A stretch of DNA of 64,000 bases from Eurosta solidaginis (Eukaryota; Arthropoda; Insecta; Diptera; Tephritidae). Below, piece by piece: positions 34,253 to 44,862 of the stretch. The position numbers were made by a program, and so were the translations under genes. Numbering within the stretch: position 1 is the stretch's first letter; every line of letters begins with the position of its first letter. Where the stretch lies: NCBI RefSeq assembly GCF_040869045.1, contig NC_090320.1, positions 240,002,978 through 240,066,977 on the forward strand, in the 5' to 3' direction. Below the pieces are notes generated by a model. It saw only the letters and a list, made by a program, of their open reading frames with translations. It was not told the origin of the DNA and did not search any database.

Positions 34253-37200
34253 CTAAGAAATAAATTAGAGTAAATAGAATTCGATGTACAGCAATATACG
34301 AGCATGTGATGTAAGCTAAATTGATATTACCAAATCCCATAAGATAAGCAGCTGATCTGGTGGTAGATGGCCACTGAAGGCACGCATGAGCCATTTGAAA
34401 ACTACACGGATGCTGCATGAAACGAACAAAAGAAAAAAAGCAAAGATATCAGAAAGTGCTGCGTAAAAAGTGCAGGATGTTAATATGATGTGCTAATGTG
34501 ATTGTAATAAGTATGATGTGATATATAAAATGTGATGTGATTTAAGAATAGCATTTTAACAAAGAGCATATATGATAACGGGATCATCACGGGATATTTT
34601 TTTGCTGGACCAATCTGGTGTTCGTTCTAAGCTACTGCCGTATGTATGTGTGGTAAGTGGCATTGGTATGCTGTAAGGGCGATTCCAGAATGTACATACG
34701 TTTAATTATAGTCACTCCACTGTAGCGTAATATAGTGTGACGACTATTAGAATCACTAAGCGATGCTATCATCACTAAGCCGATACTAAGCAGCCACTCG
34801 TATGTACGTAAACAAATCAATCATCATTTACACACATGCATACAAGGTAGCCGAGAGATACTCACAAACGCATGTCATCATCAGCCGACGTAGTACTCAC
34901 ATATACACATGCATATAGTTACAAACTACAAATATACATGTATATGGTTGGTAACCAAGCATGAAGTTCACGAAATGACTAGACCTTAGGAGGAAACCGA
35001 GAGTATAAAAGCAGCGCAATCTGAGTAGTCAGTAATCAGTTTTGATTTAAGCACGCTATTGGTTGTGAAGTATAAGTGTTATTGTGAAGTACTTTCAAAG
35101 TAGTCTAATAAAGACCATTTAGCAGTATTGAATATTGGAGTTATTTATTCAACAGTTTAGCGATTCGAACGTTTGCAGAAGGTTTGGAATAAGCTGAGTT
35201 TCACTAAATTCGTCACAATAGAAACAATGTAAGTGGTAGAGTTGATATGAGTGAAATCAGACCGCAAGTTAGTTAAAGGAAATTAACGAGGGCATAAAAC
35301 CATACCGATAATATATAAAGAAGAAAGTGAAATGACAAACGAAAATAAGTAAATGTAAAGAAGATGGAATAGAAAAAGAGGAGGAAGAAAAAAAGCAGTA
35401 TAATGACTATGTCGATAAAAATGTGGATAATTGTAACGGTGCTTATGATTATCGTTATGGCTGCGAAGCCAATGCAAGGCCAAAAAGGCGAGGAAAGGAA
35501 ATTTACGGAAGGGAAAGGCAAGGAAAAAAGAAGAAGATGGGAAGATGGAAAGGAAGATTTGAAGTACCTTATAGACGAGCTAAGTTTGTTATCGACGGAA
35601 TATGAGCGCTAAGTTAAGTAAGATTGAGTGGTAGGCACCCCGGCAAGGGAAACTCACTTGAACAACAACAAGGTTCGTTATGATACCATATAACATAGCG
35701 GCGACGTAAGTTGAAGCTATTTGGAGAGCGGAGTAGTTTCGAATAAGACCGATCTCAGCCCTATATAAGTTGCTCGAATATCCTAGTGAGCCCATACCAA
35801 AACACTTCGCCTTGTGCTGGCAAAAGCTAGACATTCAGGCATGAAGTACCTCGATGATGCCATCTCGTAATCCTCCAAGCATCTCCGATGAGAAGGCTTT
35901 TCCAGTTTGTTGAGACGTATGGCATGGACACCCAATAGACGGTAACCCGTCAAAATTCCATTTGGTAGCTGAGCAATGGTGAACCCAATAATTTCAACGG
36001 ACCGTTGCTATCCACTTTCGGCCAAAGGGATCTGTGGATGAGCATATCAAACCACATATCTTTAGATAAAACACGCGATGCTGTATATTTTTTAGATCTT
36101 CAATAAAATATGAAGTGTTTTATTGTAATTTGTGCGCAATACGCAATAGTGATTTGCAAAATACATGTATGATATATCTGATATATGTATGTATACAAGG
36201 AGGTCAGATATCGGAGATATGCTGTGAATGAAAATGTATGACATGATGTGAGGATAAGATTTAATTCAGTATGAAGTGATGCTGTAGAGATACGATTCCA
36301 ACAGCTTGGATTTAATCTGCAAATGAAATGGTTGGAATATTATTTGATATTTGCCATGTGATATTAACAATTGTGATATGAAAATAAAAAATGTCATATA
36401 CATTAACATCGCTTAAGATAAATCATGTGATGCAATTATCACAACATAGAAATATAAAATGTCATATCAATTCACGTCACCTGAGATAAAAAACCTCTTG
36501 GTGCTTGATATATTTTGAAAACGAGTATTTGGGATAACTGCTGTAAGAAAATTTGCAGTGTTTTCCTGTAATCTATGTGAAAAATGCTTCTCAGACTATA
36601 TGGAAATAAAAAGATATCATATCTATTCACATCATAGAGATAAATCACGTGATTTATCAGGTCATGTGGTTTAAAAACGAGTATTTCGGCTAAGTGCTTC
36701 AAGGAGATTTGCAATGTTTTGCTATGATGTGTCTAAAATATATCGGATTATGATTCATAAAATATATGTGCAATCTAAACAAGCTAGTTAAATAAATATT
36801 GAAATTTCAAAACAAAATTACGGTTGTATTTGCAGTTCACGAAAATGTGACCATAGCGACGGTTCGTGCGCTTGCAACAGTTTCTCAAACAGTAAACATA
36901 AGCTCACAATGCCCTATAAAAAATAATGGATTAACAATTTCAAATTAGAAAGCATACTTTTCACAAATTTTACAACTTACCTGCGGATGTGTATTTATTG
37001 TGGTCAATCGATGACAATAGCGTATGTAGAAGGCACGAAATGTGAAGTACAAATTTATCGATGAATCAAAGAGATAACAAAATGGCGCCGCTTAAAACAT
37101 AAAACTATAAATTTTGACTTATTCAATGAAATCAAATGACATACCAAACATACAAATGCCATGAAAGGGCACCACACCCGACGGTGGTCCATCATAGTTT

Positions 37201-40200
37201 CTACCTTTCACCGGGTATGTTTCAAATTGTATTTGGCTGGCGATTTCGGTGTCGCGTGAAAAGCAAAGCATTATCTGATAGAGTACATCTTCGAACACAA
37301 AATATTGATCGTCATTGGAAGCTGTGAGTTGTATATCTTTAAAGATTAGTTTGTCTACAATGTGGTCCGTAGTTAAGACTTTGTTACGTAAGCGTGCCCA
37401 GTGATCGCATTCCTGTGAGGGTAGAGAAAAGAAAAAATCAATTATATAGAATAACATAGAATAACGAAAAGGTTGTTGGGTTGATGATGGAGATAGCAAT
37501 GATGATGCCGATGGTGGTGATAATGAAGCAGAGTAGAGGAAGATGAAGACGAAAGGGAGGAAATCTGCGAAGTATACTAAGTCGATTTGCAGCTATGATT
37601 ACGCTCACTCCTTCCGTTGTGATTACTGTTGCTGCTATAGATCAGTAACAGTTATAGTTACGGGTACGGCTATGTTATGGCCGGCCTATTTTTACGGTTA
37701 CGGTGGGATTCAAGGGGTTGATAAACCTAATACAAAGCTTTATAGCTTCAGAGCTTCCGCAACCCAATTGCGAAGGGAATCCTGTTACAAATATGAGTGT
37801 ATCATACACATATTTAGCAGCCGAGGCTTTGGCTACGCCAAGTTCCTGGGGCCGGGATGGCCTTCAAGGTTTAATGTGGCCATATTAATCTTTCCCGAGA
37901 TGGTCGGGCTAGTACATCAATGGTGCTCGTTACCGGGACGTACCGGATCTTAATCCCGCAAAGGATCATCATTTCATTTCATTCATCGATAACACTCACC
38001 AAAACCTTCGGAGAGTGTCTTAATCGTTAATACAAATACAACAGAATGGTGTTGGGTTCACTAACTGATATGATCACAGCTTAATACCAACCAACCTGTC
38101 CGTCCATAAAATTCCCATGCGACAACACATAAGACCAAAGTTCACCGCGAAAGGGCGCTGGCGTCTCTCCCTTTTTTAGAAAATGTTGACACAATGGCGC
38201 TTGTTTGGTATCCAAGATGCGTTTACATTGCGATGGCAAATCCAAGTTAGTTGTTGATCTTTCCTTTCGAAAGAGTTCGCCAAACAGAACTCGCTTGTTG
38301 AGGATTATAAAAAAAAAAATTTATAAAAAAAAATTAGAAAATATAATAAAAAAATTATTTTCCTTACCAACTTAAATAAATTTTTTACAGGCATTTCTAT
38401 GTGAGAAAACTCCCAGTTCGGTACCTGTCTGTGGAAGAGAAGAGTTCTTTTGGTAATTCGCATTGAAATTGAGAAGTAAAAAAAAATTTTTTTTATGTAC
38501 ACAAACTCGGTGTCTTGTTTCGGCTTTTGTGGTCCTTTGAGCGACAGCAAAACATCTAAGAGATCCTTTGGTGCATAAACGGGACGATAATTTGATAGAT
38601 CTAAAATGGGGGGAAAGTGTAAAAAAATGTATATGTATATTTGTGCTTGAACTCGAACTAAACTGAAATCTGAAAGCAGAAGTCCATTGAAGCGATAAAA
38701 GTTTCTAAAACATATTCCAGGGGGACTATTTTGCATTCGTTTCAAAAGAGCTGATGATTTCGGGAAGCTTGTATCGCATTGTCCTATGGGTAGGAACCGA
38801 GCCACTTTTGATGAGGAGCAAAAAAAGAAAGGCAAAGCCGTTTTTTAGGTCTACGTTTGAAAGCAACCACCCGAAACAGGGGAGATGCTAATACGCGACT
38901 TGTTGGTGTCTCTATCAATTTAAGGTTATCATATGGCCCTTGCGGCATCCACTACCAGATGCCGCCAATTAAATCGAACTCCGTATCACTCATCAGAGCA
39001 TTTCCCGACAAAGGAAAGAGACGATGTGAACAAAAATGCTTTTTTTGAGAGCCTAAAACATACATGTGTGCACTACCCCCACCAAAAAGAGATACTTGCA
39101 GAGGTCGGCTCGACCTTCGTACGTTTAATAGCGTAGTCAAGTAAAAAATAAAACACATCGGATTTGTGATGGTAGGTTGCCTGCCGATAAGTATAGTTGT
39201 GAGAATAGTGATAAAAGCTCCGGTCTTGTACCGTTGCTTGTGGTCCTTGCAAGTGAAACACGAGGTTTGTTTGTCATAGGCAAATTCATTTCTGCAGAGC
39301 CAATTAAACTGGAAAATTGATTAAAGAGTCAATGGCGAAGATGGAAAGCGCTGACAAAAAAGTGTTGGAACTGGCCATCTCATCTTCATTCCGCAGATGC
39401 TGTCGAAGTTGATTGTGTCGTGCTGCAAACATTTCCTATATATCCTCATCATATAGTCACTGTATTATTAGTTCAACTAGCAGGCTAAGAGACAGCCGGT
39501 CTGTTCGAACTGGATACACAGTTTTTCCAGACCTGCCTAGTCACGCTTCAAGTTGGTTAATGTGCGCGTATGAAATTTTCGAGCTCAATGACAGTGAGCA
39601 GACTTGGATGAGGTTTCCGCTGTCACGAGCATGACAGCTGATCACTGTACTATCTTTAGAGGAGGACAGCAGAAGCAGAACTTTACCTAACCTCCTACGA
39701 GCTTGTTTGCTGTATAATACCGATGTATCACTTCACTGGGGAGGTTAAGCTCAAATTGGTACAAAGCTCCTCATGGAACTTGGGGTGGGGAGGGAGGGAT
39801 GACCTGACGGTTTAATGTGGCCACATAAATCGTTCCCGAGATAGTCGGGCTAGCACCTTAATGGTGCTGTGGTCATCAGCCGCAGTAGTTGCTCACACAT
39901 ACACATGCATATGACTATGAGAAACGCATAAAATACAAATATACATGTATATATGTAGCTGGTAACCAAGCAGAAGATTCTAGAGGGTGAAACGTTTAGA
40001 CAATTGGAGAAATATGCGGACAAGGCAACAGAGAGTTTAAAAGCACCGCCAGCTGAGGAATGACTAATCAGTTTGACTTAAACACGCAATTAGTTGTGAA
40101 GTATAAGTGTTATTGTGAAGTACTCTCAAAGTAGTCTAATAAAGACCATTTTGCATTACTGAATATTGGAGTTATTTATTCAACAATTTAGCGATTCGAA

Positions 40201-41109
40201 CGTTTGCAGATGGTGTATAATAACAAGGATATCCCCAAATTCGTTACAATATGAGGAAAGCAAGATATACTGTCCTGAAGTTTCTTGTTTTCAAATGGTG
40301 AGCCCTCTCTTTTTTATATACCGCTTTAGCGTCTATTCATCCTGTTGAAATATGATTGATGGTAAATCATGCTGTACCTTCTTAGGTATCAGAGCGAACT
40401 TGAAAACTATTACCTCTCCGATAATGATTTTTTACGCAAGAAATTTGTTACCTGACCCCACCATCAATAGCCAATATTTGGTAAATAATAAGGAATTAAA
40501 ACGAGTAAATGTAAAAGTAGCCTTCAAAAGTCTCGGTTTAATCCTTACGCAGAATTCAGCCTTAGAAAACTAGGAAAAGCTTCGCTGTGGTATTATTTCA
40601 AATCAGCAGGAACCCTTATGAATACATATACATACATATCTCTATCCTCAACACTTACCAATTGTATAGTTGCTCAGCTCATCCCATTTACTAATCATTT
40701 CATCGCGATCCATTACGGCGCGTGGTTGTCCCTGTAAGGGCATACTCAATTCAGCGCACATCGCATTCAAACTCTTACGCACACGACGATCCCATTGCAC
40801 AGCGGAACGTCGCAAATAACCCAAAGGATCATTACTATACGAGCTCGATGCTTTTGTTTCTAGAGATTTCGCCTCCGTATTCAAAGTGTTACGCACCAAA
40901 TGGAAGACCACATTACGAATCTCTGTTTCCAGACCAGTCGATTTGATGGCATCCTCGAGCGTATTGCGCAAATCATGTTTATCAACGCCTGGACTGCAGG
41001 CGAGTATCTGCACTTTTTTCAAAATATCATCATAGTTTTTCAGCGACTTTATCGCAACGGCAAGCTTTTGTGCCGTGTGATGTATGCTTGCATCGCGTAA
41101 TTCTTCCAT
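34079..41109 (-). CDS. TBC1D19: TBC1D19-like TBC domain protein, nine coding exons
   Basis: Joined in order, the exons are 41109-40659, 38600-38501, 38428-38368, 38293-38096, 37412-37145, 37090-36981, 36913-36822, 34412-34331 and 34252-34079. They give 1,536 nt: 511 residues and a stop, close to the roughly 526 of vertebrate TBC1D19. Every junction has GT/AG, every phase fits, and the residues run collinear with TBC1D19 as I remember it, for example 'RPVYAPKDLLDVL', 'LTASNDDQYFVFED', 'GIVSLCLLFEKLLQ' and 'ILGYDSLEIL'. The TBC fold spans about residues 245-505, starting at 'FRGELW'. TBC proteins usually act as Rab GTPase-activating proteins at membranes. Here the arginine-finger block I-x-x-D-x-x-R reads I293-F-K-D296-I-Q-L299, and no Y-x-Q block is seen, as in the vertebrate protein. 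GAP activity is therefore doubtful. An in-frame TGA directly precedes the ATG. Confidence 0.9.
34331..34412 (-). CDS. TBC1D19: TBC1D19-like exon 8
   Basis: 82 bp, acceptor 'gtttcatgcag', donor 'TTG|gtaata'. It encodes 'FKWLMRAFSGHLPPDQLLIL' and 'WDL'. It lies 2.4 kb from exon 7 across an intron filled with repeats. Confidence 0.9.
34736..35217 (+). mobile_element. Solo LTR (Ty3/gypsy-like), in intron 7
   Basis: Begins tgtgacgac and ends ...gtcaca (TG...CA), flanked by the 4-bp duplication atag (34,732-34,735; 35,218-35,221). It has a TATA box (tataaaa, 35,004-35,010) and a poly(A) signal (aataaa, 35,107-35,112). Related LTRs lie at 39,873, 53,000 and 54,937. Its promoter runs antisense to the gene. 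Clade inferred from the 4-bp target. Confidence 0.85.
35600..35900 (-). mobile_element. LINE RNase H-tail fragment in intron 7
   Basis: The minus frame near 35,589-35,834 and the nucleotide order match the fragment at 25,390-25,960 ('acttcgcct', 'ctggcaaaagctgg', 'gaccgatctcag..'). Degenerate. Confidence 0.55.
36400..36740. repeat. Diverged tandem repeat, about 156-bp unit, in intron 7
   Basis: Two adjacent blocks share 'aaaacgagtattt', 'atttgca.tgttttc' and 'aataaaaa.gtcatat'-like words, with cores at 36,521 and 36,677. A weaker relative lies near 36,060-36,140. An 80-codon minus frame across it is not a gene. Confidence 0.5.
36822..36913 (-). CDS. TBC1D19: TBC1D19-like exon 7
   Basis: 92 bp, acceptor 'attttttatag', donor 'CC|gtaatt' (phase 2). 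It encodes 'GIVSLCLLFEKLLQ', a core TBC helix of the family, and runs to 'ELQIQP'. Confidence 0.9.
36981..37090 (-). CDS. TBC1D19: TBC1D19-like exon 6
   Basis: 110 bp, acceptor 'tgttttaag', donor 'CAG|gtaagt'. It encodes 'FTFRAFYIRYCHRLTTINTH'. The intron before it is only 54 bp. Confidence 0.9.
37145..37412 (-). CDS. TBC1D19: TBC1D19-like exon 5
   Basis: Acceptor 'ctaccctcacag|GAA', donor 'TTT G|gtatgt' at 37,144. A nearer GTATGT at 37,153 was rejected because it would lose three conserved residues (the join 'PFHGICMFAAPFC' fits the family). It contains the atypical finger block I293-D296-L299 and 'NDDQYFVFED'. Confidence 0.9.
37680..38050 (+). repeat. Interspersed repeat in intron 4
   Basis: Its 'gtttaatgtggcca', 'ttcccgagat.gtcgggctag' and 'aatggtgct' words recur at 39,765-39,872. 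It ends with 'aaaaccttcggagagtgt...aatacaac', like the 3' tail of a LINE. Open frames of up to 136 codons run over it without a recognisable domain. Confidence 0.5.
38096..38293 (-). CDS. TBC1D19: TBC1D19-like exon 4 (start of TBC fold)
   Basis: It is 198 bp (66 codons), phase 0 at both ends, acceptor 'cctcaacaag', donor 'cag|gttggt'. It contains 'GETPAPFRGELWSYVL', equivalent to the R-x-x-x-W motif that opens TBC domains. The frame is shorter than 70 codons, so it is easily missed by length filters. Confidence 0.85.
38368..38428 (-). CDS. TBC1D19: TBC1D19-like exon 3
   Basis: It is 61 bp, acceptor 'cttccacag', donor 'ttg|gtaagg', phase 0 out. It encodes 'PNWEFSHIEMPVKNLFKL', the least conserved part of the reconstruction, accepted because it bridges exons 2 and 4 in phase. 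Acceptor choice is ambiguous by 4 bp, as noted for exon 2. Confidence 0.75.
38501..38600 (-). CDS. TBC1D19: TBC1D19-like exon 2
   Basis: Acceptor 'cccccattttag|AT' completes the phase-1 codon as GAT. It encodes 'LSNYRPVYAPKDLLDVLLSL' and more. The donor is taken as 'gt|gtacat' (phase 2). A second choice, 'ttt|gtgtac' paired with an acceptor 4 bp downstream in exon 3, would also keep the frame, so one residue is uncertain. Confidence 0.85.
38601..40658 (-). other. Intron 1 of the TBC1D19-like gene
   Basis: It contains the 39,765-39,872 repeat and a 5'-truncated LTR (39,873-40,248). The rest (38,601-39,764 and 40,249-40,658) has only short frames without motifs; nothing else is seen. Confidence 0.7.
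39873..40248 (+). mobile_element. 5'-truncated solo LTR in intron 1
   Basis: It matches 34,870-35,217 from 'tcatcagccg' to the terminal '..cgttaca', including aataaa near 40,138. The tgtgacgac start is missing and the left side abuts another repeat, so no duplication can be read. 'tttaaaagc' replaces the TATA box of the other copy. Confidence 0.75.
40659..41109 (-). CDS. TBC1D19: TBC1D19-like exon 1 (residues 1-150)
   Basis: ATG at 41,109-41,107 is preceded by an in-frame TGA, which fixes the start. The exon encodes a mostly helical, charged N-terminal region ending in the family block 'RRVRKSLNAMCAELSMPL'. It ends 'ATT G|gtaagt' (phase 1). Plus-strand frames over it are shadows. Confidence 0.9.
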
Positions 41110-41367
41110 TCACTTAAGATTTGAAAATTTTTTACAATTTTTGAAAGTTTCGAAATCATAAAAAAATTGTATTACATTGAATTATAATTGCAATATTTCT
41201 TATGTAATTTTTATAGAAAAGTGCCAAATGAGTTGTAATTTCTTATTTTTCATTAATTTATTAGCCTGTTATGCAATTTATAAAATTAGATATTTCTTTT
41301 TATTTTTCTCTGATGTTCATACGTTGTCAGGTGTTTATTGATCCAACTGACAGTAGGAAATATTTTA

Positions 41368-41381
41368 ATTTCCATAGCAAC
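41368..41381 (-). promoter_or_regulatory. Candidate RFX X-box upstream of the TBC1D19-like gene
   Basis: ATTTCC-AT-AGCAAC on the plus strand fits the X-box consensus RYYNYY-N1-3-RRNRAC at every position. It lies about 260 bp upstream of the ATG. X-boxes in fly promoters mark genes of ciliated sensory neurons through RFX. The position fits a promoter; function is inferred. Confidence 0.5.
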
Positions 41382-42300
41382 CGCTGGTGTTGAAAACTGT
41401 TGCGGAATATTTTATTGAAACAAAAACACAGAGTTCAATAGGAAAGATAACTTAGAACTTAGCGTTGGGCGGCTAATCAGTATGGGCTCTCTATCACAGC
41501 GGAAGGAGAGGTTCAGTGGACTTGTTGAGTCTAAAGCCCCTCTGAAGTAGATACGTCTGTTTTTTACCAGAAGGGCAACTGGAATTATGTAGCTTATGAC
41601 TGTGTCCCCATTTCTTTCCCCTTGGCGCACTTTGAGGATAATAAGACGACTGAAAGTTGTTTGGCAACGGAGCCGCTATCGTTAGAGTCTGATATGACGC
41701 TCTTGGGACAGACGAGTTTTCCAAACGAGCAGATGAGCCACCCAGAAATTGCAAATCAGTACCATGGACAGTTTGTAGGATAAGTTCCGTTTGGTTCCTG
41801 GTGTTTTTTTTTTGCGGGAGGCCTGAAAAATGCCTAATGCGTCCCTTTTTTCCCAGGCAGCTCCATATTCCTTATCGTATAGCAGGAAAACCTTTCTTGT
41901 GTCACTGCGGACAAAATCTTGGTTGTTGCATGTTAGTACTTCAAGTCTATATTTGCACCTTGTATCGTGCACATATTTTTGGCCCTGGTGCTAAGCTTCT
42001 GTCGATCACGACGTGATCGGTTTTGTTCCGCATTCTTCGATCAGAAGACAGTCAATTAGCTTGGTGTAACTTTTTATTCTTGAACCTTTACTTTTTGAGA
42101 GATAGCATATCGTGGAAGCAAAATTTTCCCACTGTAGGATCAGAGCTCGCTTCGTTGTAAGCCCTGGTGGCAAAGCCAATGTCGACATATTGTTTTTTAT
42201 CATAAAAGTAGAACTTATCCATATTGATTGCATTGATGCGTAGGCGCATATATTTTATATTGAAAAATTTCGCTTTGATGCTGATCTCGGAGAGAAGATT
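41382..42300 (-). mobile_element. Degenerate LINE with RTE-like endonuclease fragment
   Basis: On the minus strand near 42,010-42,060 a frame reads 'NKTDHVVIDRS', like the N-Q-I-D-H-V-V-I-D motif of RTE endonucleases. 'PTVGKFCFHD', which precedes it in the family, is found near 42,130 in another frame. The rest of 41,400-41,950 on the same strand has several 70-96-codon frames that may be further damaged LINE, but I recognise no motif there. Confidence 0.45.
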
Positions 42301-42976
42301 GTTCGCTGCAATGAACTATAGTACTTGACGACGAAGTCTGTCTCGTACCAGAAAACCAACGCTTTGACTCCGAATTTCGCTTGCATTCTCATAGCTCATC
42401 TGGTAGCATAGCCCAAATATATAATCTCCTTGATGAAGATGGAAAAAATCCTCGAAAAGCGTAGAACAAAAAAAAACACATTTTGTCAAAAACAACTAAA
42501 AATTTCGAGAACATCAACCAACCGAGCTGTAGCTTCTCTTGCTAGAAAGTGGACATACAGGTATATGCCCCGTAATCCTTAAAACGTTTGCCGCGGTCGT
42601 CTCATCCTAGACATTTTACTTATTTTTTCATTGTGATGGGTTTTTTAGATGGCGGGTCCCAGTCCCAGCGCACAACCCGGTGCAGGATTTGGATTTTAGT
42701 GGCTATTTACGAAAGGCGTGCCTTACCGCGGCCCTATCTACGGGGTGATAGTCCGACCACCACATTATAAAATGTTCCTTTAGAAATCTTCCCGTCCTGC
42801 CTATGTCCAAAATTCGTCTGTCCATCTACATATATATACTCTAAATATGCTCAATATAAACTTACATAAATTTTCATTATTTGTCTTTTTGAATATTTGA
42901 ATGAGTGCGTGTCGAAGCGAACTTGGCGTATGAGCATAGCATAAGTTAAAAATCATCTTTAAATATACAAATAAAC
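42301..42976. other. Stretch without a recognised feature
   Basis: A GC-richer patch at 42,575-42,770 ('gcggccctatctacggggtgatag') suggests an old repeat, but no second copy is in the window. Confidence 0.3.
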
Positions 42977-42981
42977 CCGTG

Positions 42982-43898
42982 CACAGTGGTCGGTTCCATA
43001 GGCCAAAAATAAAAAAATCTAAGTGAAAAGTTTGTCACCAAATGTGTCATTAATATCTCTTATTATAACAGCCTTTTAAAAGGTATATTTGTTTTTGTTG
43101 TATTCGAACTGTACTCTTTAAGAATAGCTTCAAAAGTGAGGTTATGGTATTAGTTGGTTTTTGCAGTGTGAGCAAGTTAAAAATAAAGTGCAAGTTTAAG
43201 CTATTTAAAAATACATAAATTATCATTGCATCGAAATAAATAAAAATGAATAAAGAAGAATAATTTTAGTGTCTTTAGCTTGTTGTGTTTTTTTTGTTAT
43301 TTAAAATTTCACCAGTGCCTTTATTAGTGTTTATTTGCACAAATATTTAAATTTCAATTAAAGTTTTAGTTGGGTTCCTCACCGATCCTCACGTTGGGAC
43401 TCATATCTTATTATTAGTCAAAGTTTTAAGATTCTAAAGTGTTAATATCAGCTGCCACTTTCTGCCACTAACTATGTTTTGCGACAGTTTTCTGATAGCG
43501 TCACCCTGATAAATTATTGTCGTATGTTATATGTACTCACATGTAACATACGACGCTATTTTATCCAGTCGACAATATGCAAATGTAAACTTTTGTGTTT
43601 GTTGTTTTGTTATTGTTATGTATGCAAGACCTTTTAATAACTTTAATTTGTTTATTTAATCCTATTGAACATTGTATTTGCGATAGACACATCTTACCAC
43701 TTTTCCCCCCACATCTACTTACTTTTTGTATGCATGCGGTGAAAGTGGTGGTTTTGGTACGGTATGAAGGTATCACCCGCACCAATTTTATGAAAAAATA
43801 ATTCTGACATATTTGTAAAGCCGTGACCAAAGTTTCACGTTGATATCTCTACTGGAAGTATTTTTGGCTACCAACTCCATATAAGACCGACCACTGTG
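42982..43898. mobile_element. Transib-like non-autonomous element, 917 bp
   Basis: Both ends begin CACAGTGGTCGGT. The inverted similarity continues imperfectly for about 75 bp, through 'ccaaaaata' and 'gtgaaa..tttg.tcac'. A 5-bp duplication, ccgtg, lies outside each end (42,977-42,981; 43,899-43,903). Transib elements have ends starting CACWRTG, like the RAG signal heptamer, and GC-rich 5-bp targets. No transposase frame is present. A perfect hairpin lies at 43,521-43,552. Confidence 0.7.
43521..43552. repeat. Short hairpin inside the Transib-like element
   Basis: 'cgtatgtta' and 'taacatacg' are exact complements around a 14-base centre that itself holds 'catg'. Confidence 0.6.
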
Positions 43899-43903
43899 CC
43901 GTG

Positions 43904-44862
43904 AAGACACCAATATGAGTATCTCATATAAATCTAATATAGTATCTAGTTAAGTCATTCCACAGACTATATATATTAAAAATATATTCTCGTGACCAAT
44001 TGATGAGTTATTAGTTAAGACATACATGAACACATACATACACACGTTTATGGTATTTAAAAGAGCTTTGCATTTAGCTATTCACCAACTGTAAGAATCT
44101 AAATTTATGTGAGATGTGTTTTTTTTCTCAAAAGTAAGATCTGTGCGAGTAAATATGTGTGCATTAGTGTGGCTATTTGTTGTTCCTATAAACTGTTTAT
44201 TTTGGCCAAACTATTTAGATATTTTTAGAATTGAGTGTTTGGAAATACCTTCAAGTATTGAGTACATTAAGGTGGTACTTATGATGCAATAAAACGAGGC
44301 AGGTTATCTCAGTTGTACAACAACAAAAATTTGACGGCCCTCATACTGCGGTCGTTAATTTTAAAGTAGTAGGAAGGGAAAATATTTGGTACTATTTTGC
44401 CATGCAACGTAATGTGCGGAAAATAATCAAACTCGATGTATCTCACACGTTGGAAACGGAAACATGACAGGAAAGTGATGAGAAAACAGAGGCAATAGGA
44501 AGAAAAAGTAGGGGAAGTTGGAGGCATGTGGAAAAAGTAAAAAGGCCAAGAGGAAGATGAAGAGTGAGCGTAAAAGTAGGAAATTGGTAATTATTTGAAA
44601 GAAACTAGTAAAACGAGGTTTACATGATGAGTGATAGTTAGATAGTTAGAGCAAGAGCAGGAAGAATATGAGGAAACATGTGACGATTAATGGAAGAATA
44701 AACGGATCAGAACGAAAATCGACACTGATGATGACACAACGCCGAGACTGGTTTGTCTCAAAACCAAATTTGACAAGGGATAACGGAAAATAGTTCCAAT
44801 ATACATCGTTTCCATATTCCTTAGTTGTGGACAATCGGATGCTCTGAAGATCCGGCTTTCCG
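43904..44862. other. Stretch without a recognised gene
   Basis: It includes a purine-rich tract at about 44,440-44,720. Bases 44,616-44,631 recur at the junction of the duplication downstream (46,679-46,694). Confidence 0.4.

Larger units (their letters stand above)
34413..36821 (-). other. Intron 7 of the TBC1D19-like gene, repeat-filled
   Basis: It holds a solo LTR (34,736-35,217), a purine-rich tract (about 35,310-35,570), a LINE fragment (35,600-35,900) and a diverged tandem repeat (36,400-36,740) whose 'aaaacgagtattt' core recurs 156 bp apart. Many 'tgatgtga' words lie near 34,480-34,550 and 36,230-36,480. Confidence 0.7.

Noticed and set aside
37154..37412. Alternative end of exon 5 at the nearer GTATGT donor
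   Set aside because: Phase would still fit, but three residues conserved in the family would be lost. The donor at 37,144 restores them.
37543..37953. 136-codon plus frame as a gene
   Set aside because: It lies in intron 4 of the minus-strand gene and covers an interspersed repeat found again at 39.8 kb. No domain.
38305..38835. 176-codon minus frame taken as one exon
   Set aside because: It contains exons 2 and 3 joined by intronic sequence. Splice sites and family alignment show two separate exons.
40722..41100. Plus-strand frames opposite exon 1
   Set aside because: Shadows of the conserved minus-strand exon.
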